From: Prochlorococcus sp. AG-459-A02
GTDB lineage: Bacteria; Cyanobacteriota; Cyanobacteriia; PCC-6307; Cyanobiaceae
Direction: 5' to 3'
Length of the DNA stretch: 52,131 bases
Assembly (NCBI GenBank): GCA_003212055.1
Contig: QCQW01000003.1
Span: 1-52,131, forward strand
The translations under genes were made by a program, and so were the position numbers. How positions within the stretch are numbered: the stretch's first letter is position 1; every line of letters begins with the position of its first letter. The notes under the pieces are model-generated. The model was not told the origin of the DNA. It worked only from the letters and a program-made list of their open reading frames with translations, and did not search any database. Below, in pieces: positions 41,524 to 52,131 of this stretch.

Positions 41524-42768
41524 TAATTTTCAGTTTTAAACCTTTTAATTATTTTTTTCCCAATTTGCAAAATTTTCCCTTCCAAATCATTTTTTGAATA
41601 AAAAACTAAATCAGGATTTATTAATTTTTGACTATCGATTTTTACGCCCCCACCTTTAATAGATCTTTTGGATTCGCTGCTAGATTTGAAAAGTTTTAGA
41701 GCACTTAGCAAGTAAAAAAACTTAACTGGAAAAACTATTTCTTTTAATGCAATCTCTGGAATTTCTCCAACTTTTTCTTTTTGTCCAAGGAATAATTTTT
41801 CGCAGTTTGATTGCGCCTTTAATGCTTCTTCAGCCCCATGGAATAAAGTAGTAACTTCTAGAGCCATTCTTCTCTGTAATTCACGAGGATTTGAGTTTTC
41901 AAGAAAATTTAAATCCAATTCAGTGAGTAATTCAAAATAGCTAGGTGTTACATTATCAGGTACTTTTTCTAATTTTGAATACATTGAAAGAGGATCATCA
42001 GTCAAACCGACAGTGTTAAATTCAGATTTACTCATCTTCTTAATTCCATCTAAACCTGTCAAAATTGGCAATAGAACACCAAATTGAGGTTCTTGTTTAA
42101 AATGCCTTTGAAGATCTCTTCCTATCGCAATATTAAATTTCTGATCTGTACCTCCAAGCTCAATATCTGATTGAACAACCACCGAATCGTAACCTTGTAA
42201 TAGTGGATATAAGAATTCATGCAAGGCAATTGGAACTTGTGAAGTGTACCTTTTATTAAATTCCTCCTTTGCTAGCATTTGACTAACTGTTGCACTACCC
42301 ATTAATTCAATTATTGAATTAAGATTTAACCCTTTTAACCATTCACTATTGTATCTAATTTCTATTCTATCTTTGGAATCAAAATCTAAAATAGATTCAT
42401 TAGCTGGCTTACCCATTCCTAGTTGGGTTAGATATGTTTTTGCATTATCCTTAACTTGTTTTTCAGATAACTGCACTCTTGTTTTGTTTTTTTCCAGTTG
42501 GGTCTCCAATTTGAGCAGTAAAATCTCCAATAATTAAAACTGCAATATGTCCATTATCTTGGAATGCCCTAAGTTTTTTAAACAATATGCTGTGCCCAAG
42601 ATGAATATCTGTTCCAGTTGGATCGATTCCGAGTTTAACCCTCAATTTTTTATTATTTTTTTTTGCATGATCAATTATCTCCGAAAAAGTTTGATCTGTT
42701 CCCTTAATTGGAAAATATTCTTCTATTCCTCTTGAGAGCCATGATGGCAATATTAAATTATCTGACAT
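41523..42768 (-). CDS. tyrS: Tyrosyl-tRNA synthetase, reading frame interrupted by +1 nt in A7 run (track ORFs 42463..42768 and 41523..42530)
   Basis: First frame [52 protein letters not shown]; second frame [20 protein letters not shown]...[16 protein letters not shown]...KMSKS. Confidence 0.92.
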
Positions 42769-42787
42769 AAAGCTTTAACCGTTAAAT

Positions 42788-43108
42788 TTAAGAAGTTTTA
42801 TCAAGTTCATCCTTCATTCTTATTAATGTTTTATTCATCTGCTCGAACATTTGATCAGGAGTAATCCCAAATTGACTTAACTGTGTCTTTAATTGTTCTA
42901 CTGTCATTTTTGCTTGAAAATCTTCAGACAATTCAAATCTCTTCATAAAAACCTTATAACGTTCCATAAGAGATTCCATTTTTTTTATAAACATTTTTTT
43001 CCCTTCTCTGTCAAATTTTCCATAATCAGAACCAAGTTTCATAAGTTCTTGGTAATCTGTAAAAAGCTTTTTAGCTTCTTCTTGAACTATGTCTGACTCA
43101 AAAAATCC
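42788..43108 (-). CDS. DUF1825-type cyanobacterial protein (start likely MGFFES)
   Basis: MGFFESDIVQEEAKKLFTDYQELMKLGSDYGKFDREGKKMFIKKMESLMERYKVFMKRFELSEDF. Confidence 0.7.
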   Translation of the reverse strand, partial: GFFESDIVQEEAKKLFTDYQELMKLGSDYGKFDREGKKMFIKKMESLMERYKVFMKRFELSEDFQAKMTVEQLKTQLSQFGITPDQMFEQMNKTLIRMKDELDKTS

Positions 43109-43262
43109 CATTTCTATTTTTTTACTTCGCAAGATTAAGGCTCAATTACAAGATAACAAGAATCTTTTAAATTGATTAGAACATTAATAAATTTTAGTTT
43201 ATAAATAATTCTTTGATTTATTTTTTTTCAGAATTAAATTTAGTAGACACATTTTATAAATA

Positions 43263-43874
43263 TTGGAAAAATTCAACGTAAATAATATTTCAAACCAAAA
43301 TAGGCAATTTGAATTATTTGGTTCAAATGTAAATACATCAATTAATTTTCAAAACTCAAATAATCTAAAAATCAAATACGAAATCCTAACTGAATGGAGA
43401 AGTAAAATATATAATCACCAATTCAAAATTTTAAAAGATACACACAATAAAACTGCGTACCAAACAAGTCTTCTTATAAGTAAAGTTTCCAACGAAAGAA
43501 AAATTGATCCGTTTTCCCTGCAGCCATTATCATTGAACTTTTGGAGAACCAATCAATATATACACAATGGGCCAGCAATGTATTTTGTAATTGACTCAAT
43601 GGAAAGTTCTAAAATAATCCTTTATATAGGAGAAACTAATTCAGCAAATAAAAGATGGAAGGGAGAACATGACTGTAAAAATTACCTAATGAATTATAAA
43701 GAAGCCCTAGCTCATAACAACCTCTCAAGTCACCAAGATATTCGTTTCTTCTTAGATGTACCTAAAGAAGTAAAATTAAGACGTAAATTGGAACAGCAAC
43801 TGATATATTTATGGTTACCACCTTTTAATAAAGAAACTCGAGACAGGTGGGCAACTACTTTCACAAACAACTAA
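43263..43874 (+). CDS. GIY-YIG-like domain protein of unknown function (TTG start)
   Basis: GPAMYFVIDSMESSKIILYIGETNSANKRWKGEHDCKNYL...KLEQQLIYLWLPPFNKE resembles GIY..YIG..R..E..N catalytic pattern. Confidence 0.6.
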   Translation: MEKFNVNNISNQNRQFELFGSNVNTSINFQNSNNLKIKYEILTEWRSKIYNHQFKILKDTHNKTAYQTSLLISKVSNERKIDPFSLQPLSLNFWRTNQYIHNGPAMYFVIDSMESSKIILYIGETNSANKRWKGEHDCKNYLMNYKEALAHNNLSSHQDIRFFLDVPKEVKLRRKLEQQLIYLWLPPFNKETRDRWATTFTNN

Positions 43875-43898
43875 AAATTAATTAAATCCATTTTACAA

Positions 43899-45371
43899 AT
43901 GCAATTTTCCACATTCAAAAAAAATCTAGATAACTGGCAAGGAAGTTCATTAATTTTTGGAATCTTAGAGGAAGAAATTGCAAGCCAACTTGAAAACATA
44001 AAATTTGTTGTTGACCCAAAATTATTACTAAAAAAAGTTACTCAAAAAAAATTCAAAGGGGAAAAAGGAAAAATTTTAAGCTTCGAATTTTTAGATCAAA
44101 AATTAGAAACTTTAATCATAGTTGGTCTTGGCAAATCGAAAGACTTAAATAAAAGTAATATAGAAAACTCCATAGGAAATCTAATTAGGAAAACTGTTGA
44201 TAAAAATGAAAAAGTCAGTCTCTTGCTACCTTGGGAATTAATAAATTCACAACTAGAAATAAATCAATTAGCAGAGTCAGCCAGATTATCTGCTTATAAG
44301 GACAATAGATTCAATAAGAAAAAAGATGAAAAGAAAGTTCTTAAAGAAATAGAGTTTTTGAATTTAAAAAAATTTGAGAATATTAGCTTTAAAGAGACAG
44401 AAAAAATATGTGAAGGTGTAGAACTAGCCAGAAGACTTGTAGCCGCACCACCAAATAGTCTTACGCCTCATGAAATGTCTATGCAAGCTTCTCAAATAGC
44501 TAAAGATCATGGTTTGGAAGTAAAAATTTTAGAGGCAAAAGAATGTGAAGAGTTAGGAATGGGTGCATATTTATCTGTAGCAAAAGGTTCTGATCTAGAT
44601 CCTAAATTTATACATCTTACTTTGAAGTCAGAGGGGGCTATAAAAGAAAAAATTGCCCTCGTTGGGAAGGGTTTAACCTTTGATTCTGGAGGATACAACC
44701 TAAAAGTAGGAGCCTCTCAAATTGAAATGATGAAATATGATATGGGCGGAAGCGCCGCAGTTTTAGGAGCAGCAAAAGCACTTGGAGCAATAAAACCAAA
44801 AGGACTAGAAATACATTTTATTGTTGCAGCTTGCGAAAACATGATAAACGGATCTGCAGTTCATCCAGGAGATGTAGTTAAAGCATCTAATGGTAAGACA
44901 ATTGAAATAAATAATACTGATGCAGAGGGTAGACTCACATTAGCTGATGCTTTAACTTATGCATCAAATTTAAAACCGGATTCAATCATAGATCTTGCCA
45001 CTTTAACAGGAGCAATCGTTGTTGCATTAGGGAATGATGTAGCTGGATTCTGGAGCAATAATGATGATCTAGCAAATGATCTGAAAACTGCATCAACTCA
45101 GGCTGGAGAAGAATTATGGCAAATGCCTTTACAAAAATCTTATAGAGAAGGGTTAAAGTCTCATATAGCTGACATGAAAAATACAGGTCCTAGAGCTGGT
45201 GGTTCAATAACTGCTGCTTTGTTTTTAGAGGAATTCTTTCATGAAGATATAAAATGGGCACATATTGATATTGCTGGGACTTGTTGGACTGATAAGAATA
45301 AGGGAATTAATCCATCAGGTGCAACTGGTTTTGGAGTTAAAACTCTTGTTCAATGGATTCAAAATAAATAG
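43899..45371 (+). CDS. pepA: Leucyl aminopeptidase (M17)
   Basis: [30 protein letters not shown]. Confidence 0.97.
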   Translation: MQFSTFKKNLDNWQGSSLIFGILEEEIASQLENIKFVVDPKLLLKKVTQKKFKGEKGKILSFEFLDQKLETLIIVGLGKSKDLNKSNIENSIGNLIRKTVDKNEKVSLLLPWELINSQLEINQLAESARLSAYKDNRFNKKKDEKKVLKEIEFLNLKKFENISFKETEKICEGVELARRLVAAPPNSLTPHEMSMQASQIAKDHGLEVKILEAKECEELGMGAYLSVAKGSDLDPKFIHLTLKSEGAIKEKIALVGKGLTFDSGGYNLKVGASQIEMMKYDMGGSAAVLGAAKALGAIKPKGLEIHFIVAACENMINGSAVHPGDVVKASNGKTIEINNTDAEGRLTLADALTYASNLKPDSIIDLATLTGAIVVALGNDVAGFWSNNDDLANDLKTASTQAGEELWQMPLQKSYREGLKSHIADMKNTGPRAGGSITAALFLEEFFHEDIKWAHIDIAGTCWTDKNKGINPSGATGFGVKTLVQWIQNK

Positions 45372-45383
45372 CTATATTGAAAA

Positions 45384-45986
45384 TCATTCAGACCAAAGAT
45401 TTGTTGATCTAGCCTTATCTCCCCATAATTTATCCAATTTCTGATCTCTCCCACATGAGAATCTATAGAACTTATATTTTAATTCATTTCTCTCAGCAAA
45501 ATCCTGATGATATTCTTCAGCCAGCCAAAATTGACTTTTCGATTTTAGTTCTACAGATATCTTTTCTAATGGCACTCGCAATTCATTAGAGGCAGAAATA
45601 AGTGCTTTTTCTGCATCACTTTTCTCAATTGAATCTTTGTAAAAGATCACTGGCCTATAAGAATCTCCACGATCACAAAATTGACCCTTGCCATCCAAAG
45701 GATCTATATTTCTGAAATAGAGCCTAAGTATCTCCTTTAAAGTTACCAATTGGGAATCATAATGAACCAAAACCACTTCCTGATGTCCTTCATGATTTTC
45801 ATAGGTAGGATTTTGTAAATCTCCTCCTGAATAGCCACTTTGCACAAAATTTACCCCCTTTAATGACTCTAAATCATGTTCTAAACACCAAAAACAACCT
45901 CCCGCAAGAATCAATTCCTCTGCAAAAGTATTTATAGGATTAATAAATATTGAAAGGGCAATTATTAGGGAAAAGAAATACTTCAT
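45384..45986 (-). CDS. msrA: Peptide methionine sulfoxide reductase MsrA with signal peptide
   Basis: MKYFFSLIIALSIFINPINTFA signal; ILAGGCFWCLEHDLE; SGYSGG; EEYHQDF. Confidence 0.93.
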   Translation of the reverse strand: MKYFFSLIIALSIFINPINTFAEELILAGGCFWCLEHDLESLKGVNFVQSGYSGGDLQNPTYENHEGHQEVVLVHYDSQLVTLKEILRLYFRNIDPLDGKGQFCDRGDSYRPVIFYKDSIEKSDAEKALISASNELRVPLEKISVELKSKSQFWLAEEYHQDFAERNELKYKFYRFSCGRDQKLDKLWGDKARSTNLWSE

Positions 45987-46002
45987 TTTTTTATTATAAA
46001 GT

Positions 46003-47181
46003 TCAAATAATAGAATTAATAATCTCTTCAGCAGCTCTCTGGACTACTCCTTCTTCACCTAATTCTTTTTTTAAAAAAGCATAACCCTTTCTAATTTTTA
46101 TTTTTTCTGACTTCTCCTCAATAATCCTACAAGATTTATAGAAGATTTTCTTTTCATCAAACTCTCTCTGTACAAACTCAGGGATTATTAATTTATTAAC
46201 TAACAAATTTACAGGAGAAATAAATCTTACTTTGAAATTGAGAATTTTTCTAGCAATAAAAGCAGTAACTCTGCTTACTCTATAACCAACAATTTGGGGT
46301 ATTCCATATAAGGCTAATTCCATATTAACTGTCCCTGATTTGCAAAGAGCAATTTTCGTAAGTGAATAAATATAAGGCTTTAATCTTGCATTATCTTTTT
46401 GAGAAATTACTTGTCCATTAATTTGATATTTTCTGAAGGCTTTTATGAATCTTTCATCAAATACTTTCCTGCATGAAGGTATATAGACAACTAAACTTGG
46501 ATATTTTTGTTGTAGTTTTTTAGCCGCTTTTATAAAAGTAGGTAATATATATCGTAATTCTTGAGGTCTTGATGCGGGCATTAAAAGTAGGATGTTTTGA
46601 TCTGGGCGAAGGTTCAGAATAGTTCTGGAATCTTTCTTTAGAGGAAGTTTTTTTGTCAAATCAATCATTGGATGTCCAACCCACAAAACATTTCCGCCCC
46701 TCTTTTTGTAGAAAGCTGCTTCTTTCTTGAAAATTGCAAAAATTTTATCTGAAAATTTTATTAGATTTGTTGTAGTATTATTGCCAACCCTCCAAGCCCA
46801 CTCTTGAGGAGCAATATAGTAAAAAATTGGAATTTTAGTCTTCGATCTTCTTAATTTAGTTCCAATTTTTATATTGGGCCCCATATAATCAATCAAAATT
46901 AAACAATCTGGAGGATTTTTTTTTAGTAATTTACAAAACCTTTTTTGAATTCTTATTGTAGGAAGAATAAGTGGTAAAGCCTCCCAAATCCCTATTGCAC
47001 TAATTGATGTAGTATCTTGAAGAATTTTTACACCTTCTTTCTTCATCCTTTCCCCACCTAATCCGCAAATTTCTAAATCTATAGATTTTTTTTTAGCTTC
47101 ATCTAATAATGCTTTTGATAACAAACTTCCGTGCAAATCACCAGAGACTTCTCCAGTACTAATAAAAATTTTTTTATTCAT
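46003..47181 (-). CDS. lpxB: Lipid-A-disaccharide synthase
   Basis: IFISTGEVSGDLHGSLL, YYIAPQEWAWR, WVGHPMID, SGTVNMELALYGIPQIVGYR. Confidence 0.95.
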   Translation of the reverse strand: MNKKIFISTGEVSGDLHGSLLSKALLDEAKKKSIDLEICGLGGERMKKEGVKILQDTTSISAIGIWEALPLILPTIRIQKRFCKLLKKNPPDCLILIDYMGPNIKIGTKLRRSKTKIPIFYYIAPQEWAWRVGNNTTTNLIKFSDKIFAIFKKEAAFYKKRGGNVLWVGHPMIDLTKKLPLKKDSRTILNLRPDQNILLLMPASRPQELRYILPTFIKAAKKLQQKYPSLVVYIPSCRKVFDERFIKAFRKYQINGQVISQKDNARLKPYIYSLTKIALCKSGTVNMELALYGIPQIVGYRVSRVTAFIARKILNFKVRFISPVNLLVNKLIIPEFVQREFDEKKIFYKSCRIIEEKSEKIKIRKGYAFLKKELGEEGVVQRAAEEIINSII

Positions 47182-48032
47182 AAATTAACTACAGGCATTG
47201 GTCCTCGCCTTTCTTTAGATATTGACTCTTTTAAAAAACTACATAATTTTGAAGATGAAATATCTAATTCTCCTTTTATTACTTTTTCTAATGAATTTGA
47301 AATCACATCATTAGATTTAAAAAGTATATTCCAAGTACTTTGAAGTAATTTTAAGTCAAAATCTTTATTTTCTATTAAACCACTTCTCTTAATTCCAACC
47401 CTATTCAAACCTCTCAATCTTCCTGGATGCCCTTCAGCTAGACAAAAAGGAGGTACATCTCTATCTACTCTAGTCATCCCTCCAATCATTGATAAATAAC
47501 CAATATGTACAAATTGATGAATACCTAAGCAACCGCCAACAATAGCTTTATCTTCAATCTTTACATGGCCTGCAACTTGAACACTATTTGATAAAACTAT
47601 CCTATTACCGAGTTCACAATTATGGCCAATGTGAGTGTAAGCCATCAACAAATTATTATTGCCAATAATAGTTTTTTCTCCTTCATAAGTTGCTTTATTA
47701 ATAGTTACACATTCTCTGAAAGTATTATTATCACCAATAATTACTTCAGTAGGGGCACCTTTATATTTAAGGTCCTGGGGATCAAGACCTATAAAAACAC
47801 TTGGGAAAACTTTATTGTTTATACCAATGTTAGTTCTTCCTGAAATAACAGCATTCGGTCCTATTTCGGTTCCTTTGCCGATAGTCACATTAGGACCAAC
47901 AATAGCTCCTTGAGAAATAATAACGCCATCATGTAATTCGGCACTTGGATCAACAAAAGCATTTGGGTGGACTTTTACACCACTAGAGCTTGAGTTAAAT
48001 CCAATATTTTTATTATCCATATCCCTAATCAA
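47178..48032 (-). CDS. lpxA: Acyl-ACP--UDP-N-acetylglucosamine O-acyltransferase
   Basis: Left-handed beta-helix hexapeptides; [26 protein letters not shown]. Confidence 0.95.
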   Translation of the reverse strand: MIRDMDNKNIGFNSSSSGVKVHPNAFVDPSAELHDGVIISQGAIVGPNVTIGKGTEIGPNAVISGRTNIGINNKVFPSVFIGLDPQDLKYKGAPTEVIIGDNNTFRECVTINKATYEGEKTIIGNNNLLMAYTHIGHNCELGNRIVLSNSVQVAGHVKIEDKAIVGGCLGIHQFVHIGYLSMIGGMTRVDRDVPPFCLAEGHPGRLRGLNRVGIKRSGLIENKDFDLKLLQSTWNILFKSNDVISNSLEKVIKGELDISSSKLCSFLKESISKERRGPMPVVNL

Positions 48033-48483
48033 CTAATGAAAACATTAATTCTCCAGCACAAACCAACTTCCCATCAACATGCGCCTCACCTTTAACCTTC
48101 CCAAATCTTTTTCTTTTAATAGACAATAACTCACAAGAAATTATCAATTGATCTCCAGGTACAACTGGTTTTCTGAATTTAACATTATTGATACCAGCGA
48201 ATACGAAAAGTCCTTTAGGAAGATCAGGCATTTGCGTTACAATTATTCCACCAACTTGAGCCATTGATTCAACAATAAGAACTCCAGGCATCAAAGGTCT
48301 CTCAGGAAAGTGTCCCTGAAATTGAGGCTCATTAATAGTTACGTTTTTTACTCCAACAGCTCTTTCTCCTGGAATATGCTCTATGACTTTGTCTACAAGA
48401 GCAAAAGGATATCTGTGAGGTAATAAACCTAGTATGTGCTCAGAGGAAAGTTGATTATTTTCACTGAATAATTTCTTTTCCAA
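48025..48483 (-). CDS. fabZ: 3-hydroxyacyl-[ACP] dehydratase FabZ
   Basis: [37 protein letters not shown]. Confidence 0.96.
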   Translation of the reverse strand: MEKKLFSENNQLSSEHILGLLPHRYPFALVDKVIEHIPGERAVGVKNVTINEPQFQGHFPERPLMPGVLIVESMAQVGGIIVTQMPDLPKGLFVFAGINNVKFRKPVVPGDQLIISCELLSIKRKRFGKVKGEAHVDGKLVCAGELMFSLVD

Positions 48484-48500
48484 AACAATTAAAAATAAAG

Positions 48501-49337
48501 TTAAATTTTTAGCGATGAGGCCAACAAAGCATTTAAAGAATGTGATCCTTTATAAACTAAAATTTGAGCCTTAGGTAACCCTACCAAAGCCAAGTCCCCA
48601 ATTAGGTCTAAAATTTTATGTCTTATTGGTTCATTATCAAATCTTAATGGTGGATTAACCCATCTATCACCATCACAAACAAGGGCATTTTCTAAACTTC
48701 CACCTTTTATTAATCCAAGTTCACTTAACTCTTGAAATTGATCTTTAAAACCAAATGTTCTAGCAGGAGCAATCATTTCAACAAAACTTTTTGGATTTAA
48801 TTCAATAACAAACGTTTGATTTCCAATTGCTTTATAGGGAAAACATATAGTAGATATGATTGTAGTTTTTTTAGAAGGAGTTGCGGCTATAACAGAGGCT
48901 TCTTTATTTAAAATTATTGATTTATTAATCTCTCTAAAGAAATTATCTGGTCTGGGTGCCTTTTTTATCCCAACTTCTTCAAAATCTTTAACCCACTGGA
49001 TTGCCGATCCATCTAAAAGAGGAATCTCTTTCCCATCAACTTCAATATGTATATAACTCAAGCCACATCCTGCCATTGAAGACAGTAAATGTTCAATAGT
49101 ATACAAATTTCTCCCCCCTAATTTAACCGCTGTACAAAGCATCGTACTCCCAATTAAATCCTGAGTTAACTTAAAAGTCTCGTTAGGTTTATCCTTAAAA
49201 GAGACATAATATCCTTCTTTCTCATAGGAAGAAATTGTAACTCTTGTTTTTTCTCCACTGTGAAGGCCTATACCCTCCCTGGAGATCGTACCAGCCAAGG
49301 TATAGCAAGAATCATAATTAGCAGGCCAAGAAAACAC
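48501..49337 (-). CDS. lpxC: UDP-3-O-acyl-N-acetylglucosamine deacetylase
   Basis: [54 protein letters not shown]. Confidence 0.95.
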   Translation of the reverse strand: MFSWPANYDSCYTLAGTISREGIGLHSGEKTRVTISSYEKEGYYVSFKDKPNETFKLTQDLIGSTMLCTAVKLGGRNLYTIEHLLSSMAGCGLSYIHIEVDGKEIPLLDGSAIQWVKDFEEVGIKKAPRPDNFFREINKSIILNKEASVIAATPSKKTTIISTICFPYKAIGNQTFVIELNPKSFVEMIAPARTFGFKDQFQELSELGLIKGGSLENALVCDGDRWVNPPLRFDNEPIRHKILDLIGDLALVGLPKAQILVYKGSHSLNALLASSLKI

Positions 49338-51473
49338 TTAAAACTTCCATCCAACTCCAAGTGTATATCTCCAATCTCCACTTAGGTCCTTGCTAGCAAC
49401 ATCTAATCTTAATGGACCAATTGGTGTTTTAACCCCAATTCCCCCTCCAAGAGAAAAACCAGAACCTGATTTCTTCAATAATTTTCCCGGTTTTCCAGGA
49501 ACTTCCTTTTGAGAGCCTAGATCACTTCCTGCATCAACGAATAAAGCTCCTGATATCATTCTCCAAACAGGAAATCTATATTCTGCTGTGCCCTCAACAA
49601 AACTTCTACTTACAGCTAAATCACAAGATCTCCAACCTCTAACAGATGATGTTCCTCCCAAACAAAATGCTTCGTAAGGAGGTAATTCCCCAAGAATAGT
49701 TCCTGTCTTAAATTGAAATCCAATAGCTTGAGGACAGTCTTTACTAGTGGCATCGCTAGACCTACATGCTTTAGTTAAATTTATTAATTTTGTTGGTATA
49801 AAAAATGAATATGAAGCTTTCATTCTGTTAAAAGTTGGAGAGTTTGTCCCCATAGAAACAAATTGTTCGGTGCCAAAGCTAAATTTATTTCCTGCAGTTG
49901 GGTTGATGGAATTGTTCAAATTATTTCTAGAAGTACTCGCAATAAAGCTCACTAGTATATTTTCTGCCGGGCATGAACCATCATTTGGAGTATATCCAAT
50001 ACAAATAATATCGCTTATATTTTTGGGTGTAGTTGGCGTCATATCGCCATAAGGTTTTTTGTTTCCATCACCATCAATCATCTTTACTTCTTTAAAATTC
50101 ATCCCCGCAAGAACTCTCCATTTAGCGACCTTAAATGGATCTCCACCATTAAGAGGTCTTGCGAAAGAAAAGCCGCCTCCTGTTTTTTCTAAAACTATTG
50201 ATGAAAAAGTATCTGAGCTAGATGGTATTTGATCATCAACTGCATAAAATCTCCCATTTTTTTCACTTTTAAATTCTTGTGGATAATCTCTACTTAAAAA
50301 AACATTTGTTCTAAAAGATGTTTTATGTTTATCTCCTTTAATCCATGGATCAGATAATGAAAAATTATAGGTAGTTGAATATTCTCCAAAATTAAGGTTT
50401 AAATTTGTAGACCATGCTCTTCCGAATGTATTTGTTTCCTGCAAACCAATTGTTGCGAAGATACCTGAACTATTACTATAACCAAGTCCACCTGTTAATG
50501 ATCCTGTTCTTATCTCGCTCAAGTCTAAAAAAATTATGACTTGACCAGGATTTAAATTGTCAGGGCCAAGAGAAACTTTTATATCATCAAATAATGATAT
50601 GGCGTATAGTCTACCGATATCAGCCTCTAAAATTTTTCTATTAAATATTGAGCCAGGTTGTGTTTTTAATTCTCTTTTTATGACCCAGTCTTTTGTTTTC
50701 CCTTTTCTAGGTTTTCCATCAATAACAGCTTCACCATCAGAATCTAGGAATCTTATTTTTACATCAGATATTATGCCCTCAGAAACTTTTAATATTATAA
50801 CTCCGTTCTCAGAGATTCTATCGGGTCCACTAATTCTAACTAAAGAATAGCCCTCTTTTTCATAACGTTCTTTTATTATTTCTATCTTATTTTGAAATTC
50901 ATTTAAGTTAAGAGTTGTCCCATAATAATTATTGAAAATATCATCTACATATTCATTAGAAATTACAGAGTTTATTGGATTAAGTTCAACTTTGGTCAGA
51001 ATTGGATTAGGCACTACATTTACTATTAGCCTCACGCCTAGCGGCCCATCTTGAGACTTTATTTTTACTCCTGAAAACCAACCACTAGCATATATTGCAT
51101 TGATGTCTTTATTTAAAATTCGATTATCAACAATACTTCCAGGCTTTATGCTCATAGAATCATATGCAGCCAATTCAAGTTTTCTACCTTCAGGATGATT
51201 TTCCCAACCTTCGATAATTATTTCTGAGATAAGAACACTTTTTTCGTTAGTATCATTATTATTTTCTGCAAGAAGAAAACTCTTCTCTTGTTTAATATCA
51301 ATCCCTTGAAATAAACCATTATTAATATTTTGTATTTCTAAGGTTCTTCTTGAATTATCAACATCTTTTGGCAAATACTTAGCGGCCAGTTCTGAATTAT
51401 TTAATATCAAAATCAAAGGTGAGAAGGTAACATTTGTGAAAACCTTTCCAAATTTTAAAAAATGTTTTTGCAT
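49338..51473 (-). CDS. bamA: Omp85/BamA-family outer membrane protein
   Basis: POTRA repeats, C-terminal beta-barrel with GTSSVRGWR and KTPIGPLRLD motifs, terminal aromatic. Confidence 0.92.
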   Translation of the reverse strand: MQKHFLKFGKVFTNVTFSPLILILNNSELAAKYLPKDVDNSRRTLEIQNINNGLFQGIDIKQEKSFLLAENNNDTNEKSVLISEIIIEGWENHPEGRKLELAAYDSMSIKPGSIVDNRILNKDINAIYASGWFSGVKIKSQDGPLGVRLIVNVVPNPILTKVELNPINSVISNEYVDDIFNNYYGTTLNLNEFQNKIEIIKERYEKEGYSLVRISGPDRISENGVIILKVSEGIISDVKIRFLDSDGEAVIDGKPRKGKTKDWVIKRELKTQPGSIFNRKILEADIGRLYAISLFDDIKVSLGPDNLNPGQVIIFLDLSEIRTGSLTGGLGYSNSSGIFATIGLQETNTFGRAWSTNLNLNFGEYSTTYNFSLSDPWIKGDKHKTSFRTNVFLSRDYPQEFKSEKNGRFYAVDDQIPSSSDTFSSIVLEKTGGGFSFARPLNGGDPFKVAKWRVLAGMNFKEVKMIDGDGNKKPYGDMTPTTPKNISDIICIGYTPNDGSCPAENILVSFIASTSRNNLNNSINPTAGNKFSFGTEQFVSMGTNSPTFNRMKASYSFFIPTKLINLTKACRSSDATSKDCPQAIGFQFKTGTILGELPPYEAFCLGGTSSVRGWRSCDLAVSRSFVEGTAEYRFPVWRMISGALFVDAGSDLGSQKEVPGKPGKLLKKSGSGFSLGGGIGVKTPIGPLRLDVASKDLSGDWRYTLGVGWKF

Positions 51474-51515
51474 AGTACTTTTGAGTAAGATGAATAATTC
51501 ATTATTTAATTAGAT

Positions 51516-52130
51516 TCAAAGAAAATCGTTTATTCTTCGGTGAATTTCACTATATGCCTCTATTAAACCACCTAAATCATTCCTAAATCTATCTTTATCT
51601 AGACTTACAATTGTATCATTTTTTTGGTTCAGATCCCACAATCTACAATTATCAGGACTTATTTCATCCCCAAGAAGTATATTATTTTTAAAATCATGAC
51701 CAAATTCCAACTTGAAATCCACAAGTTGAAGTTGAATTTCTTTAAAAAAACTTTTCAAGATTACATTAATTTTTAAAGTTAAATTTATTATTAATTCTAA
51801 ATCGTGTGAGCTTAATATATTCATTAGTTCAATTCTATCTTTTGTAATAAGGGGATCATTAAGTTCATCATTTTTAAGATAGATATCAATTAATGGTTTA
51901 GATAGGGAAGTACCAGGTTTAATAGTCGTTTGTTTACACAAAGAACCATAAGCAGTATTTCTTAAAACAATTTCTAATGGAATTACTTTTATTTTTTTTG
52001 CAATCATTGTATTTTCATTTTCAAGTTCAATAAAATGAGTTGGAATATTCTTCTTAATGAGAATCTCAAAAATTCTTGCACTTATTAGGCAATTAAGTTT
52101 GCCTTTACCTTCAAATTTTTCTTTTTTCAA
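51516..52130 (-). CDS. purC: Phosphoribosylaminoimidazole-succinocarboxamide synthase, 5' end outside window
   Basis: PLEIVLRNTAYGS, LVDFKLEFGHD, LGDEISPDNCRLWD, KDRFRNDLGG. Confidence 0.93.
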   Translation of the reverse strand: MKKEKFEGKGKLNCLISARIFEILIKKNIPTHFIELENENTMIAKKIKVIPLEIVLRNTAYGSLCKQTTIKPGTSLSKPLIDIYLKNDELNDPLITKDRIELMNILSSHDLELIINLTLKINVILKSFFKEIQLQLVDFKLEFGHDFKNNILLGDEISPDNCRLWDLNQKNDTIVSLDKDRFRNDLGGLIEAYSEIHRRINDFL

Positions 52131-52131
52131 T

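Noticed and set aside
1-52131. CRISPR arrays, transposons, integrase/phage genes, tandem repeats
   Set aside because: Looked for repeated spacing, transposase/integrase motifs and att-like tRNA duplications; none seen.

Overview
The window is an AT-rich cyanobacterial chromosome segment. Gene content (Ni-SOD module, hli protein, ClpR/ClpP3 pair, DUF3086/DUF3119, lipid A genes, Omp85, panB, ilvC, cobD) fits a high-light Prochlorococcus. It is mostly core housekeeping genes. I saw no CRISPR array, transposon or prophage. RNA genes supported by sequence are tRNA-Leu(CAA), tRNA-His(GTG), tRNA-Gly(TCC, minus strand) and the SRP/4.5S RNA (minus strand). The observations most worth checking are: (i) tyrS is split by an apparent +1 nt insertion in an A7 run at the conserved GDPTGK/NKTR junction; (ii) sodX and the SpoU/TrmH methyltransferase have reading frames whose conserved N-termini lie upstream of every ATG/GTG/TTG start; (iii) argD starts 5 nt after the 3' end of tRNA-Leu, implying a tRNA-mRNA transcript and a nearly leaderless mRNA; (iv) small membrane-type ORFs absent from the ORF track (13.6-13.8 kb minus, 33.9-34.3 kb plus), including pairs with ATGA overlap; (v) a 15-bp hairpin directly in front of murA; (vi) a GIY-YIG-like stand-alone protein next to pepA. 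I did not identify a clearly new multi-gene system. All database-type statements are from memory of protein families; no searches were run.
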